A stretch of DNA of 64,000 bases. It comes from VBAS01 sp964508655 (GTDB lineage: Bacteria > Bacteroidota > Bacteroidia > Chitinophagales > Chitinophagaceae). The stretch is from positions 3,538 to 67,537 of the forward strand of contig CAZDUO010000010.1 in the NCBI GenBank assembly GCA_964508655.1, given 5' to 3'. Below are positions 1-8,294 of the stretch, piece by piece (position 1 is the stretch's first letter; the number at the start of each line of letters is the position of its first letter). The translations under genes and the position numbers were made by a program. The notes beneath the pieces were generated by a model. It did no database searches and had not been told where the DNA came from. It saw nothing but the letters and a program-made list of their open reading frames with translations.

Positions 1-2
1 TT

Positions 3-1037
3 GAACGATTCAAGGCATTTAACGGCAGTAAAGAAAGCGGGATGCTGATTGTACCCACAGAACTGATAACTGATAATGGCTCCCGGCTGGAGAGCATCGT
101 AATGGAACTGGCCCACCGCAATAACCTGGATTATAAATTTTTTGAATGGCTCGAAAATCACTGCAGCTTTTGCAATTCGCTTGTTGACCGCATTGTGCCC
201 GGCATGCCCGGCGAAGAAGACGCAAAAAAAATTGAAGAAGCTCTGGGATACAAGGATAAGCTGATGACGACAAGTGAGGTGTTCCGGCTGTGGGCCATCG
301 AAGGCGATGAGCATACCCGGGAAGTATTATCTTTTTCAAAAGCGGATGAAGGAGTCATTATCACGCCTGACATTACCCGGTTCAAGGAGCTGAAGCTGCG
401 ACTGCTGAATGGTACGCATACATTCAATTGCGGCACGGCATTTCTCTCCGGGTTTAACATCACCCGCCAGGCAATGCTCGACCCGGTGTATGGTTCGTTT
501 ACAAAAAAACTGATGTTTGATGAAATAGCGCCGGCCATCCCGTTTGCTATTGATAAAAAAGTGAAGGAGGATTTTGCCTCAAGGGTGTTTGAGCGTTTCT
601 GCAATCCCTTTATTGATCACCAGTGGCAGAGCATTACGGTGCAATACTCATCAAAAATGAAAATGCGGAATGTGCCGCTGCTGCGGCGTTATTTTGAGCT
701 GTTTGCTGAAGTGCCGTTGCACATGGCTGCCGGTTTTGCCGCATACCTGCTGTATATGAAAGCAACGGTGAGGGAAGGAACAAAATATTACGGCAGCCGC
801 AATGGCGAACGGTATGAAATAAAAGATGATTCGGCTGAATATTTTTACAGGCTATGGCAAAAAAACAGGCCCTTAAAAGTTGCTGAAATTGTGATGCAAA
901 ACGAAGAACTTTGGGAAACAGATTTGACAAAACTGCCGGGCCTGCTGGCCGCCGTGCAGGAATACCTGAATGAATTCCTGGCCGGCGGAGTGCTAAGTAC
1001 CATTGCCCGGATTGAATCAAAAAAGGAAGTGGCATAA
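3..1037 (+). CDS. uxaB: Tagaturonate reductase (altronate oxidoreductase), 5' end outside window
   Basis: Reduces D-tagaturonate to D-altronate with NADH in the cytoplasm, the second step of galacturonate catabolism. The reading frame is open from base 3, and the residues before the first ATG at 42 (ERFKAFNGSKESG) read as protein, so the gene begins upstream of the window. About 344 C-terminal residues are visible, against roughly 480 in the E. coli enzyme. The polyol/mannitol dehydrogenase signature KLRLLNGTHTFNCG (Lys, Asn and His of the active site) lies around residues 125-140 of the visible part. It stops 6 bases before uxaA, so the two are almost certainly one operon. The related fructuronate reductase (UxuB) shares the fold; the pairing with uxaA favours UxaB. 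Confidence 0.88.
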   Translation, partial: ERFKAFNGSKESGMLIVPTELITDNGSRLESIVMELAHRNNLDYKFFEWLENHCSFCNSLVDRIVPGMPGEEDAKKIEEALGYKDKLMTTSEVFRLWAIEGDEHTREVLSFSKADEGVIITPDITRFKELKLRLLNGTHTFNCGTAFLSGFNITRQAMLDPVYGSFTKKLMFDEIAPAIPFAIDKKVKEDFASRVFERFCNPFIDHQWQSITVQYSSKMKMRNVPLLRRYFELFAEVPLHMAAGFAAYLLYMKATVREGTKYYGSRNGERYEIKDDSAEYFYRLWQKNRPLKVAEIVMQNEELWETDLTKLPGLLAAVQEYLNEFLAGGVLSTIARIESKKEVA

Positions 1038-1043
1038 CCAAAA

Positions 1044-2687
1044 ATGAAACACAGGGTTTTAAAAATACATCCGAAGGACAATGTGATTGTGGCGCTGGCC
1101 GATCTTTCAAAAGGAGAAATCATTTCTTTTGAAGGAGAAAATCACACGCTGCAGGATAATATAAAAGCCAAGCACAAATTTTTTAAGACCGATTTGAATA
1201 CCGGCGATGAAATTATCATGTACGGCGTGCTGGTGGGCAAGGCCCGGTGTTTTATTCCCCGCGGCGGGCTGATGACCACCGACAATACCCAGCATGCTGC
1301 CGAACCTTTTGCTTACCGGGCAGTGAAATACGAGTGGCATGCCCCGGATGTTTTAAAATTCAAGGGAAGTACTTTTATGGGCTATCACCGCAGCGATGGC
1401 CGCGTAGGCACAGCCAATTACTGGTTGTTTATTCCAACCGTATTTTGTGAAAACCGCAACCTTGATGTGATTCGTGAGGCGCTGCACAATGAGCTGGGCT
1501 ATGCGGTGACGGATAAATATAAAAGCTATACACAGCAGCTGGTATCTGCATACAAAGAAGGGAAAGACATTTCAGCAATAAATATTTTTTCTGTTCCCAG
1601 GCATACCAACGGAAACCGTCCATTTAAAAATGTTGATGGAATTAAATTTCTGAACCACCACGGCGGCTGTGGTGGCACCCGCCAGGATGCGGGCATACTG
1701 AGCAAACTGCTGGCTGCTTATGCCGATCATCCGAATGTGGCGGGTGTGACATTGCTGAGCCTGGGTTGCCAGAACCTGCAGGTGCAGGATTTTTTGAATG
1801 ATTTAAAACAGCGCAATCCAAATTTCGATAAACTGCTTTACATATTCGAGCAGCAGCAGGCGCAAAGCGAAGAGCAACTGATTGCCGAAGCCATCCGTAA
1901 AACGTTTGAAGGACTGATTGAAATAAATAAGCAGGAGCGAAAACCGGCAACACTTGATAAATTATGTATCGGTGTAAAATGCGGGGGCAGCGACGGGTTC
2001 AGCGGCATTTCGGCCAATCCTGCCGTGGGCTATTGTGCCGACCTGCTGGTGGCCCTGGGCGGAAAAGTGCTGCTGGCCGAATTTCCGGAACTCTGCGGTG
2101 CTGAGCAAAACCTGATTGACCGCACAACCAATGAAGCAGCGGCGAAAAAATTTATCCGCCTGATGACGGCATATAATGAAGCGGCGCATAAAGCAGGTTC
2201 GGGTTTTCACATGAACCCTTCTCCGGGAAATATCAAAGATGGTTTGATTACCGATGCTATTAAAAGCAACGGTGCGGCCAAAAAGGGCGGCACATCACCT
2301 GTTGTGGATGTACTGGATTATACCGAGCCCGCCACCAAACCGGGATTAAGTTTGGTTTGTACTCCCGGTAATGATGTAGAAGCAACCACAGGAAAGGCAG
2401 CAAGTGGAGCTACATTAATTCTATTCACCACCGGATTGGGAACCCCCACCGGAAATCCCGTATGCCCTACAATAAAAGTTTCAACCAACAGTAACCTTAC
2501 CAAACGCATGAACGACATTATTGACATTGATTGCGGCCCGATAGTGGAAGGCGACAAAACCATCGAACAAATGGGAGAGGAGATACTGGAGTATTGCATT
2601 AAAGCCGCCAGTGGCGAAATAATTCCGAAAGCCGTGCAGCTCAATCAAGACGATTTCATACCATGGAAACGAGGTGTTTCATTATAA
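1044..2687 (+). CDS. uxaA: Altronate dehydratase
   Basis: Dehydrates D-altronate to 2-keto-3-deoxygluconate (KDG). The 547-residue protein has an N-terminal SAF domain (about residues 8-75), then the UxaA/GarD catalytic domain with two cysteine-bearing motifs that fit iron binding: HHGGCGGTRQDAG near 205-217 and GVKCGGSDGFSG near 310-322. The C-terminal tail reads QDDFIPWKRGVSL. At 547 residues it is somewhat longer than E. coli UxaA (about 495). The start at 1044 follows uxaB after 6 bases, with no other credible ATG nearby. Its product is the substrate of kdgK further along the locus. Confidence 0.93.
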   Translation: MKHRVLKIHPKDNVIVALADLSKGEIISFEGENHTLQDNIKAKHKFFKTDLNTGDEIIMYGVLVGKARCFIPRGGLMTTDNTQHAAEPFAYRAVKYEWHAPDVLKFKGSTFMGYHRSDGRVGTANYWLFIPTVFCENRNLDVIREALHNELGYAVTDKYKSYTQQLVSAYKEGKDISAINIFSVPRHTNGNRPFKNVDGIKFLNHHGGCGGTRQDAGILSKLLAAYADHPNVAGVTLLSLGCQNLQVQDFLNDLKQRNPNFDKLLYIFEQQQAQSEEQLIAEAIRKTFEGLIEINKQERKPATLDKLCIGVKCGGSDGFSGISANPAVGYCADLLVALGGKVLLAEFPELCGAEQNLIDRTTNEAAAKKFIRLMTAYNEAAHKAGSGFHMNPSPGNIKDGLITDAIKSNGAAKKGGTSPVVDVLDYTEPATKPGLSLVCTPGNDVEATTGKAASGATLILFTTGLGTPTGNPVCPTIKVSTNSNLTKRMNDIIDIDCGPIVEGDKTIEQMGEEILEYCIKAASGEIIPKAVQLNQDDFIPWKRGVSL

Positions 2688-2786
2688 TAGCTTGAATTTA
2701 TTCTTTGCTGATGTGGTAGAACCTGAAGTATGGATTTTCACTGCAGCACCGTCCCACTCTGCAGGAGAGGGATAAGAGGAAGAGGC

Positions 2787-2819
2787 CAGGATGACTTTAT
2801 CCCATGGAAGCGGGTGTAA
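2787..2819 (+). pseudogene. Remnant of a second altronate dehydratase C-terminus
   Basis: About 100 bases after the uxaA stop the + strand encodes QDDFIPWKR, then Val and a stop. This repeats the last conserved residues of UxaA (QDDFIPWKRGVSL). The two copies differ at most third codon positions (for example GAC GAT TTC ATA against GAT GAC TTT ATC), so this is not a recent DNA duplication. It looks like the tail of a diverged UxaA-family gene whose body has been lost. Upstream in the same frame (2688-2786) there are stop codons and no recognisable homology. A 62-71 residue open frame on the minus strand covers the same bases but has no recognised homologue. Confidence 0.5.
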
Positions 2820-2918
2820 GTTTGTAAGAAAAACCAGGACGTGGATGTAATGGCTGCAACCGATGTTCATGAATTTTATCAGCACAAACCTGCGCAATAC
2901 GTGTCGTCAGTGTTTCTG

Positions 2919-3926
2919 TCACGCCGATACCCGCTTGATCAACTCAGACGAAATTGTAACCCGTTGTTTTAACAGGTCAAAGTTTTTTTTCTCAATTCCT
3001 TTAAAAAGAATTACAGCCGCAGATTTTCCCATATCAAATGCAGGCTGGGTAATGGTGGTTAGCGGCGGGTCAAGTATCAATGCAGATTGCAGGTTAGTAA
3101 AACTGATGAGCTTTATATCACCCGGTATGGAAAGATTCAGATCTCTGCAGACAAGATAAACTGGCGGTGTTAGCTTTTCTACTGAAGCAATAATGCCGTC
3201 GGGCCTGTTTTTCTTTTTCAAAAGGTCTTTGATCATTTGATAATTGGCTTCAAAATCATTTTCACATAAAATAATTTCAGATTCTGTGGCGGGAATATTG
3301 CTATCTGCAAGTCCCTGTTGATAGCCCTCCGTTCGTTTTATACTGATCGACAAGGCCGGTGAAATGGAGAGATAAGCAATTCTTTTGCATCCCTGTGCTG
3401 TAAGATGACGGGTGGCTTTGTAGCTGCTTTCAAAATCATCGGTAATAATTTTTGCCGTTTCCACATCCTCACAGATCCTGTCAAAAAAAACTACCGGTAT
3501 ACCGGCCGCTATCACCTCTTTAATATGCCCACCCGAACTGGTTTCTTCTGATACAGATATCAGGATGCCATCTACCCGCCCGCTTTTGAACTGATGTAGT
3601 ATAGCTTTTTCCCTTTCAAAACTTTCATGAGTAAGATAAATCAGTACATGATAACCTTTGTCTTTGGCTACCGATTCAATGCCATTGATAGCCAACGAAA
3701 AAAAACTATCTGCTACTTCCGGCAGCACTACTGCTATCGTCTTGCTTTTTCTCCGGCGCAGGCTGCTGGCATATGGATTGGGAATATAGCCAAGCTCTTC
3801 AGCAAGCTTAGCAACCATTTGTTTGGTTTCTGTGCTTATTTCATAACTGTCCCTCAATGCTCTTGATACAGTAGCTGCAGACAGCCCCAACCTTTTTGCC
3901 AAATCTTTTATGGTGACCACACTCAT
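2919..3926 (-). CDS. LacI-family transcriptional regulator of the uronate locus
   Basis: A DNA-binding repressor/activator with an N-terminal LacI helix-turn-helix (VTIKDLAKRLGLSAATVSRAL, from residue 4) and a periplasmic-binding-protein-like effector domain from about residue 60 (KTIAVVLPEV). The start at 3926 (MSVVTIKDLA) is chosen because LacI proteins begin a few residues before this helix. The frame is open upstream to 4001, but those 25 residues are atypical. Length is 335 residues, usual for the family. The gene is divergent from the MIOX-susCD unit and convergent with uxaBA. A near-palindromic operator lies 44 bases upstream of its start, which suggests autoregulation. The effector is not known; a uronate or KDG would be the obvious guess. 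Confidence 0.9.
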   Translation of the reverse strand: MSVVTIKDLAKRLGLSAATVSRALRDSYEISTETKQMVAKLAEELGYIPNPYASSLRRRKSKTIAVVLPEVADSFFSLAINGIESVAKDKGYHVLIYLTHESFEREKAILHQFKSGRVDGILISVSEETSSGGHIKEVIAAGIPVVFFDRICEDVETAKIITDDFESSYKATRHLTAQGCKRIAYLSISPALSISIKRTEGYQQGLADSNIPATESEIILCENDFEANYQMIKDLLKKKNRPDGIIASVEKLTPPVYLVCRDLNLSIPGDIKLISFTNLQSALILDPPLTTITQPAFDMGKSAAVILFKGIEKKNFDLLKQRVTISSELIKRVSA

Positions 3927-3969
3927 GGGCGGAATCGTTGATGATGTACATGTAAAATTAGCTCTATTC

Positions 3970-3985
3970 ACGTAATCGATTGCGT
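3970..3985. promoter_or_regulatory. LacI-type operator palindrome
   Basis: ACGTAATCGATTGCGT is a 16-base palindrome centred on CG with one mismatched pair, the layout expected for LacI-family operators. It lies 44-59 bases upstream of the lacI start, overlapping where a -33 element would be. Its right half, CGATTGCGTA, recurs exactly upstream of uxaC at 18790-18799. Confidence 0.6.
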
Positions 3986-4131
3986 AAATAAATCCAGACA
4001 TCAGGCGTCATGTTACAATAAAAAAATGTCATTTTACCCTGTACTGCGAAGCTCACAATCAGAAGAATCAGCAGGCAATTTTAAAGGATAGGTTGTTGTT
4101 AAATACATAAGCATAGCAGTATTAACGAAAC

Positions 4132-4145
4132 GAAAACGATTTGCC
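4132..4145. promoter_or_regulatory. Possible second LacI-type site upstream of MIOX
   Basis: GAAAACGATTTGCC is centred on CG with partly complementary arms, about 157 bases upstream of the MIOX start. It is much less symmetric than the site at 3970 and may be chance. Confidence 0.25.
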
Positions 4146-4301
4146 AACGAGATTGCTCAGCGTATGAAACTATATGCAAGCCATTGTCCTGATTTTTTCC
4201 TTACACATTCAGCAAATACTTCTACAACCTGCGCCAGGCTGTCTGTATGGCCGGTATTTTATTTTTTAACACGATTGATTTAATTCAAAAAACTTTGCCG
4301 T

Positions 4302-5177
4302 ATGAGTAATAACAGTTTTGAAGCCGTTCCCCTTACAAACCTTGATGAATGGGAAGAAGATCTGCTGCGCCGGTACCCTGACCCGGAAAACATTGCCAAA
4401 GCAAAGGCAACAGGTGAGTACCGGAATTATGACGAACCCGCAAGGGACACGGTAAAGGAATTTTACCGCTTGAATCATAAATACCAGACTTATGAGTTTG
4501 TGCAGAAAAAAAGACAGGAGTTTTTAAAGTTTGATAAAAAGGAAATGACTGTATGGGATGCTTTTGATTTTTTAAATCAGCTCGTGGATGATTCTGACCC
4601 CGATACCGACCTTGACCAGCTTCAGCATTTACTCCAAACCTCGGAAGCCATCCGTGCTGATGGTCACCCTGACTGGATGGTGCTAACCGGTTTGATGCAT
4701 GATATGGGAAAAGTGCTTTGCCTGTTTGGCGAACCTCAATGGGCTGTAGTTGGTGATACATTCCCGATAGGCTGCGCTTATTCTGATAAAATTGTTTACC
4801 CGGAATTTTTCAAATACAATCCTGATTACACCGATCCGCTTTACAATACAAAATTTGGTGTATATAAACCCGGTTGTGGATTAAGAAATGTACTCATGTC
4901 GTGGGGACATGATGAATATGTATATCAAATGCTTAAAAATTACCTGCCTGAATCCGGTCTTTACATGCTGCGCTATCATTCTTTTTATGCCTGGCACCGT
5001 GAAGGAGCCTATGATTATCTGATGGACGACCACGACCGGGAAATGCTGAAATGGGTGAAGCTGTTTAATCCTTATGACCTGTATTCGAAAAGTCCTGTGC
5101 CGCCCGACTGGAAACAATTGAAGCCTTACTATGAAGACCTTGTAGCAAAGTATTTACCTGCAACAATAAAATTCTGA
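4302..5177 (+). CDS. Inositol oxygenase (MIOX)
   Basis: Ring-opens myo-inositol with O2 to give D-glucuronate, using a di-iron centre in an HD-domain fold. The 291-residue protein carries the metal-ligand motifs of MIOX: HxDGHPDW-type residues near 123-130, HDMGK near 133, SWGHDEY near 201, and a C-terminal LFNPYDLYSK segment near 250-260. Length matches eukaryotic MIOX (about 285), the best-known members of the family. No signal peptide is seen, so it should be cytoplasmic. It precedes susC by 57 bases on the same strand. The glucuronate it makes is a substrate of uxaC in this locus. Activity on inositol is inferred from the family. Confidence 0.92.
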   Translation: MSNNSFEAVPLTNLDEWEEDLLRRYPDPENIAKAKATGEYRNYDEPARDTVKEFYRLNHKYQTYEFVQKKRQEFLKFDKKEMTVWDAFDFLNQLVDDSDPDTDLDQLQHLLQTSEAIRADGHPDWMVLTGLMHDMGKVLCLFGEPQWAVVGDTFPIGCAYSDKIVYPEFFKYNPDYTDPLYNTKFGVYKPGCGLRNVLMSWGHDEYVYQMLKNYLPESGLYMLRYHSFYAWHREGAYDYLMDDHDREMLKWVKLFNPYDLYSKSPVPPDWKQLKPYYEDLVAKYLPATIKF

Positions 5178-5234
5178 CATGATAAAAGTTTTTAAAAATC
5201 AAAGTTCTAATCTGCTTAAATAACAATTAAAACC

Positions 5235-8200
5235 ATGCTTATGTACAGGCTACTGTGTATTACGAAGTCAAAACTTGCCGGCCTGGTTGCTCTGTTGCTT
5301 ATGAACCCATTCTTTCTTGCTGCACAAGGCGGCAATGTTGTGAAAGGAAAGGTTTCTGACGATAAGGGACAACCTGCCGCAGGTATTACCGTTTCGGTAA
5401 AAGGCACCAAAAGAATCACCGCCACTGCTGCCAACGGAACATTTTCCATTGAAGCCAAAGAAGGCGATGTACTTGTGTTTTCCGGCGTCTCCTTCGAAAC
5501 AAAAGAAGTCCCCGTGACCAGTGAAAATTTTTATGATGTCACCCTGACGGTATCAGCCTCAACACTGGGCGATGTGGTAGTGGTGGGTTATGGAAGAAAT
5601 ACCAAGAGAAATCTTTCCAGTTCCATTACTACATTAAAACCCGAAGAACTGAACCGGGGCGCCATCAGTGATGTGGGGCAACTGCTACAGGGAAAAGTGG
5701 CGGGATTGAATATCACCGCCAGCGGCGACCCCAATAAATCTGCTGCAGTGATACTTCGCGGTGTGGGAACGATAAATAGCCCGGGAGGTCCTTATTACGT
5801 TATTGACGGTGTGCCGGGAGCAGATATTTCCACCGTGGCACCGGACGATATTATTTCTATAGATGTTTTAAAAGATGCATCAGCTACTGCCATCTATGGA
5901 AACAGGGCCTCATCGGGTGTTATTATGATAACAACAAGAAAAGGTAAAAAAGGCGCAGTACAAACTACGTACAACGGGTATGTAGGCATTGAAAAAGTAA
6001 GCAATAAGCTTGACCTGATGAATGCGGCTCAATTAAGGGCTTATCTTGCTGCCAATAGTTCTGCTTTTTCTCCCAATGACGACAAAGGTGCCGATACCGA
6101 CTGGCAGGCTGCCATCGAAAAGGAATCGGCCATTTCGCACAACCACAATTTATCATTCAGCGGTGGCGGTGAACACAACACGTATAGCGCAAGTATCAAT
6201 TATCTCGATAAAGAGGGTATCCTCATACGCAGCCATCTTCGCCGTCTCATCACCCGGCTTTCTCTTGAGCAGTCGGCATTGAATGATAAAGTAAAGTTTG
6301 GATTAAATGTGGCAAACTCAAACAGCAATGCCAACTATGTACCTCTGCAGAACATCGTGTTGCTGCAGGCAGCCAAACACCTCCCGGTTTCTCCGGTAAA
6401 AAATGCTGATGGCACGTACTTCGAAAACCTGAATACGACAGGTTACTTTAACCCGGTTGCCATTGTTAATAATGCGCTGGACGATACCAAGTACAATACA
6501 TTGACAGGAAATTTCACAACGGAAGTCAAACTGCCTTTCGGGTTTACTTACAATGCAAACCTGGCCTATCAGAGAACCACATCACTGCATGGCGAATTCT
6601 ACAGCAGCTATTACGGCCAGTATCCCACATCCAATTTTTACAATAACCCTGATCCCGGTATCGGTATTGCCCATACACTCATCGGCAATTTATTCGGGAA
6701 AAACGGTTCCGCTTTCAGAAGCAGCTATCAGAATACAATCAAAACAATTGAATCGTATCTGACCTGGAACAGGAAGTTTGCTTCACATGCCATCAATGCC
6801 GTATTGGGATATTCCTGGCAGGAAACTACCTATGGCGAAGGTTTCCAGACTTCAAGCACTAATTTCCCAACTGATAATCTTGGGTATTCCAACCTGGTAC
6901 TGGGTAATCCTTATGCAGTTTCCAGTTACCGGATAAATTTTGGCTCCGATCTTACGTACGGGCAGATAAAGATGATCTCAGATTTTGTTCGTGTCAATTA
7001 CAGTTTCAAAGACAAGTATCTTTTACAGGCTTCACTCCGCAGAGATGGCAGCTCGGTGTTTGGTGAAAATAATCAGTGGGGTTACTTCCCGTCTGCAAGT
7101 ATCGGCTGGCGAATAAGTAATGAGTCTTTCATGGCCGACCAGCGCATTTTTGACGACTTAAAACTACGCGGCAGCTACGGAGTGGCAGGTAATTCAAATG
7201 GTATCGGTGCCTATACAGCCAAACTGGTGTATGGCATCACCGGCACCTATTATAATAATGGTGTGCAGGAAAACGCTTACGGCCCGCTGCAGGGCAGTAA
7301 CCCTGATTTGAAATGGGAAAAAACATCCACCACCAATATCGGTCTTGACTTTGTTGTATTAAAAGGAAAACTGAGCGGTTCTGTCGACTGGTACGACAAG
7401 AAAACAAGCGACATGCTGTTTAACTATGCCGTGCCTGCTTCGCTGGTGCCGGGCGGCAGAATATGGGCAAACGGTGGCGGTATCAGCAATAAAGGGATAG
7501 AACTTATCCTTACTGCAACGCCGGTAAATAACAAAACAATCAACTGGACCACCTCCATGAATCTTGCACATAACAAGAATGAAATCACCAGCCTGCAGGG
7601 ACCTTATTCCAATACTGATTCCATCCGCTACTCCGACCCGGAAGGTCCGGGGCAAACTGGCGCTACCCTGCAGTTGCTTAAAGTTGGAAAACCGGTGGGC
7701 CAATTCTTCTCCCTGGTTTATGCAGGTAAAGATGCCAATGGCAACTCTCAGTTTCTTAAAAAAGATGGAACCCTTACCACGGCGCCTTCCATCGGAACAG
7801 ATTACCATTACGTGGGCGATGCACAGCCCGAATGGATGGTAGGTTGGAGTAATACGCTGAAGTATAAAAATTTTGATTTGAATTTCTTTTTCCGTGGTGT
7901 TTTCGGCAACCAGCTATTTAATGCTACCCGTGCTGATCTTTCCTATGTATCGGCCGCACCGGTGAATAACATATTGCAAAGCGCCGCTGAAGATAAACTG
8001 ACGGATTCAAAAAATTCGTTTTATTCTACCCGCTATATCGAGAAAGGTAATTATGTGCGGCTCGATAATGCAACACTTGCATACAACTTCAGGGATAAAA
8101 TAAAATATGTAAACAATATCCGGGTGTACGTTACGGGTAATAACCTGTTTACCCTTACCAGCTACTCAGGCATTGATCCTGAAATAAACCAGGGTGGCGT

Positions 8201-8276
8201 GGCGCCGGGCATTGATTACAACAACTTTTATCCAAAAACACGAACCATCCTGGTGGGTGTAAATGTATCATTCTAA
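5235..8276 (+). CDS. susC: SusC-like TonB-dependent outer-membrane transporter
   Basis: An outer-membrane barrel that imports oligosaccharides together with its SusD lid, powered by TonB. The 1013 residues are: signal peptide ending near LAAQ (residue 31), a carboxypeptidase-regulatory-like beta-sandwich (about 36-110), the TonB-box region GDVVVVGYG (about 113-121), the plug with the SusC signature DVLKDASATAIYG (about 209-221), then a long barrel ending in an aromatic residue (VNVSF). The context (GH28, GH51, uronate catabolism) points to pectic oligosaccharides. The start at 5235 gives a credible signal peptide. It is followed by susD after 18 bases. Confidence 0.95.
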   Translation: MLMYRLLCITKSKLAGLVALLLMNPFFLAAQGGNVVKGKVSDDKGQPAAGITVSVKGTKRITATAANGTFSIEAKEGDVLVFSGVSFETKEVPVTSENFYDVTLTVSASTLGDVVVVGYGRNTKRNLSSSITTLKPEELNRGAISDVGQLLQGKVAGLNITASGDPNKSAAVILRGVGTINSPGGPYYVIDGVPGADISTVAPDDIISIDVLKDASATAIYGNRASSGVIMITTRKGKKGAVQTTYNGYVGIEKVSNKLDLMNAAQLRAYLAANSSAFSPNDDKGADTDWQAAIEKESAISHNHNLSFSGGGEHNTYSASINYLDKEGILIRSHLRRLITRLSLEQSALNDKVKFGLNVANSNSNANYVPLQNIVLLQAAKHLPVSPVKNADGTYFENLNTTGYFNPVAIVNNALDDTKYNTLTGNFTTEVKLPFGFTYNANLAYQRTTSLHGEFYSSYYGQYPTSNFYNNPDPGIGIAHTLIGNLFGKNGSAFRSSYQNTIKTIESYLTWNRKFASHAINAVLGYSWQETTYGEGFQTSSTNFPTDNLGYSNLVLGNPYAVSSYRINFGSDLTYGQIKMISDFVRVNYSFKDKYLLQASLRRDGSSVFGENNQWGYFPSASIGWRISNESFMADQRIFDDLKLRGSYGVAGNSNGIGAYTAKLVYGITGTYYNNGVQENAYGPLQGSNPDLKWEKTSTTNIGLDFVVLKGKLSGSVDWYDKKTSDMLFNYAVPASLVPGGRIWANGGGISNKGIELILTATPVNNKTINWTTSMNLAHNKNEITSLQGPYSNTDSIRYSDPEGPGQTGATLQLLKVGKPVGQFFSLVYAGKDANGNSQFLKKDGTLTTAPSIGTDYHYVGDAQPEWMVGWSNTLKYKNFDLNFFFRGVFGNQLFNATRADLSYVSAAPVNNILQSAAEDKLTDSKNSFYSTRYIEKGNYVRLDNATLAYNFRDKIKYVNNIRVYVTGNNLFTLTSYSGIDPEINQGGVAPGIDYNNFYPKTRTILVGVNVSF

Positions 8277-8294
8277 AAATAAATAATCAGCAAT

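Larger units (their letters stand above)
3927..4301. other. Divergent regulatory region between the LacI regulator and MIOX
   Basis: This 375-base stretch has no gene. It holds the palindromic operator at 3970-3985, a possible minus-strand -7 element at 3953-3960 (TAATTTTA read on the minus strand) placed just downstream of that operator for lacI, and a weaker CG-centred operator-like sequence at 4132-4145. I see no convincing TAnnTTTG promoter towards MIOX. Confidence 0.6.

Noticed and set aside
634..1110. Long antisense ORFs across uxaB, uxaA and other genes (for example 15719-16324, 19801-20367, 56048-56833)
   Set aside because: They are shadows of well-supported genes on the other strand with no domain of their own.
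2682..2897. Minus-strand ORF of 71 codons between uxaA and lacI
   Set aside because: Protein-like in composition, but it starts with TTG, overlaps the uxaA end and lies antisense to the UxaA-tail remnant. No recognisable homologue, so not listed as a gene.
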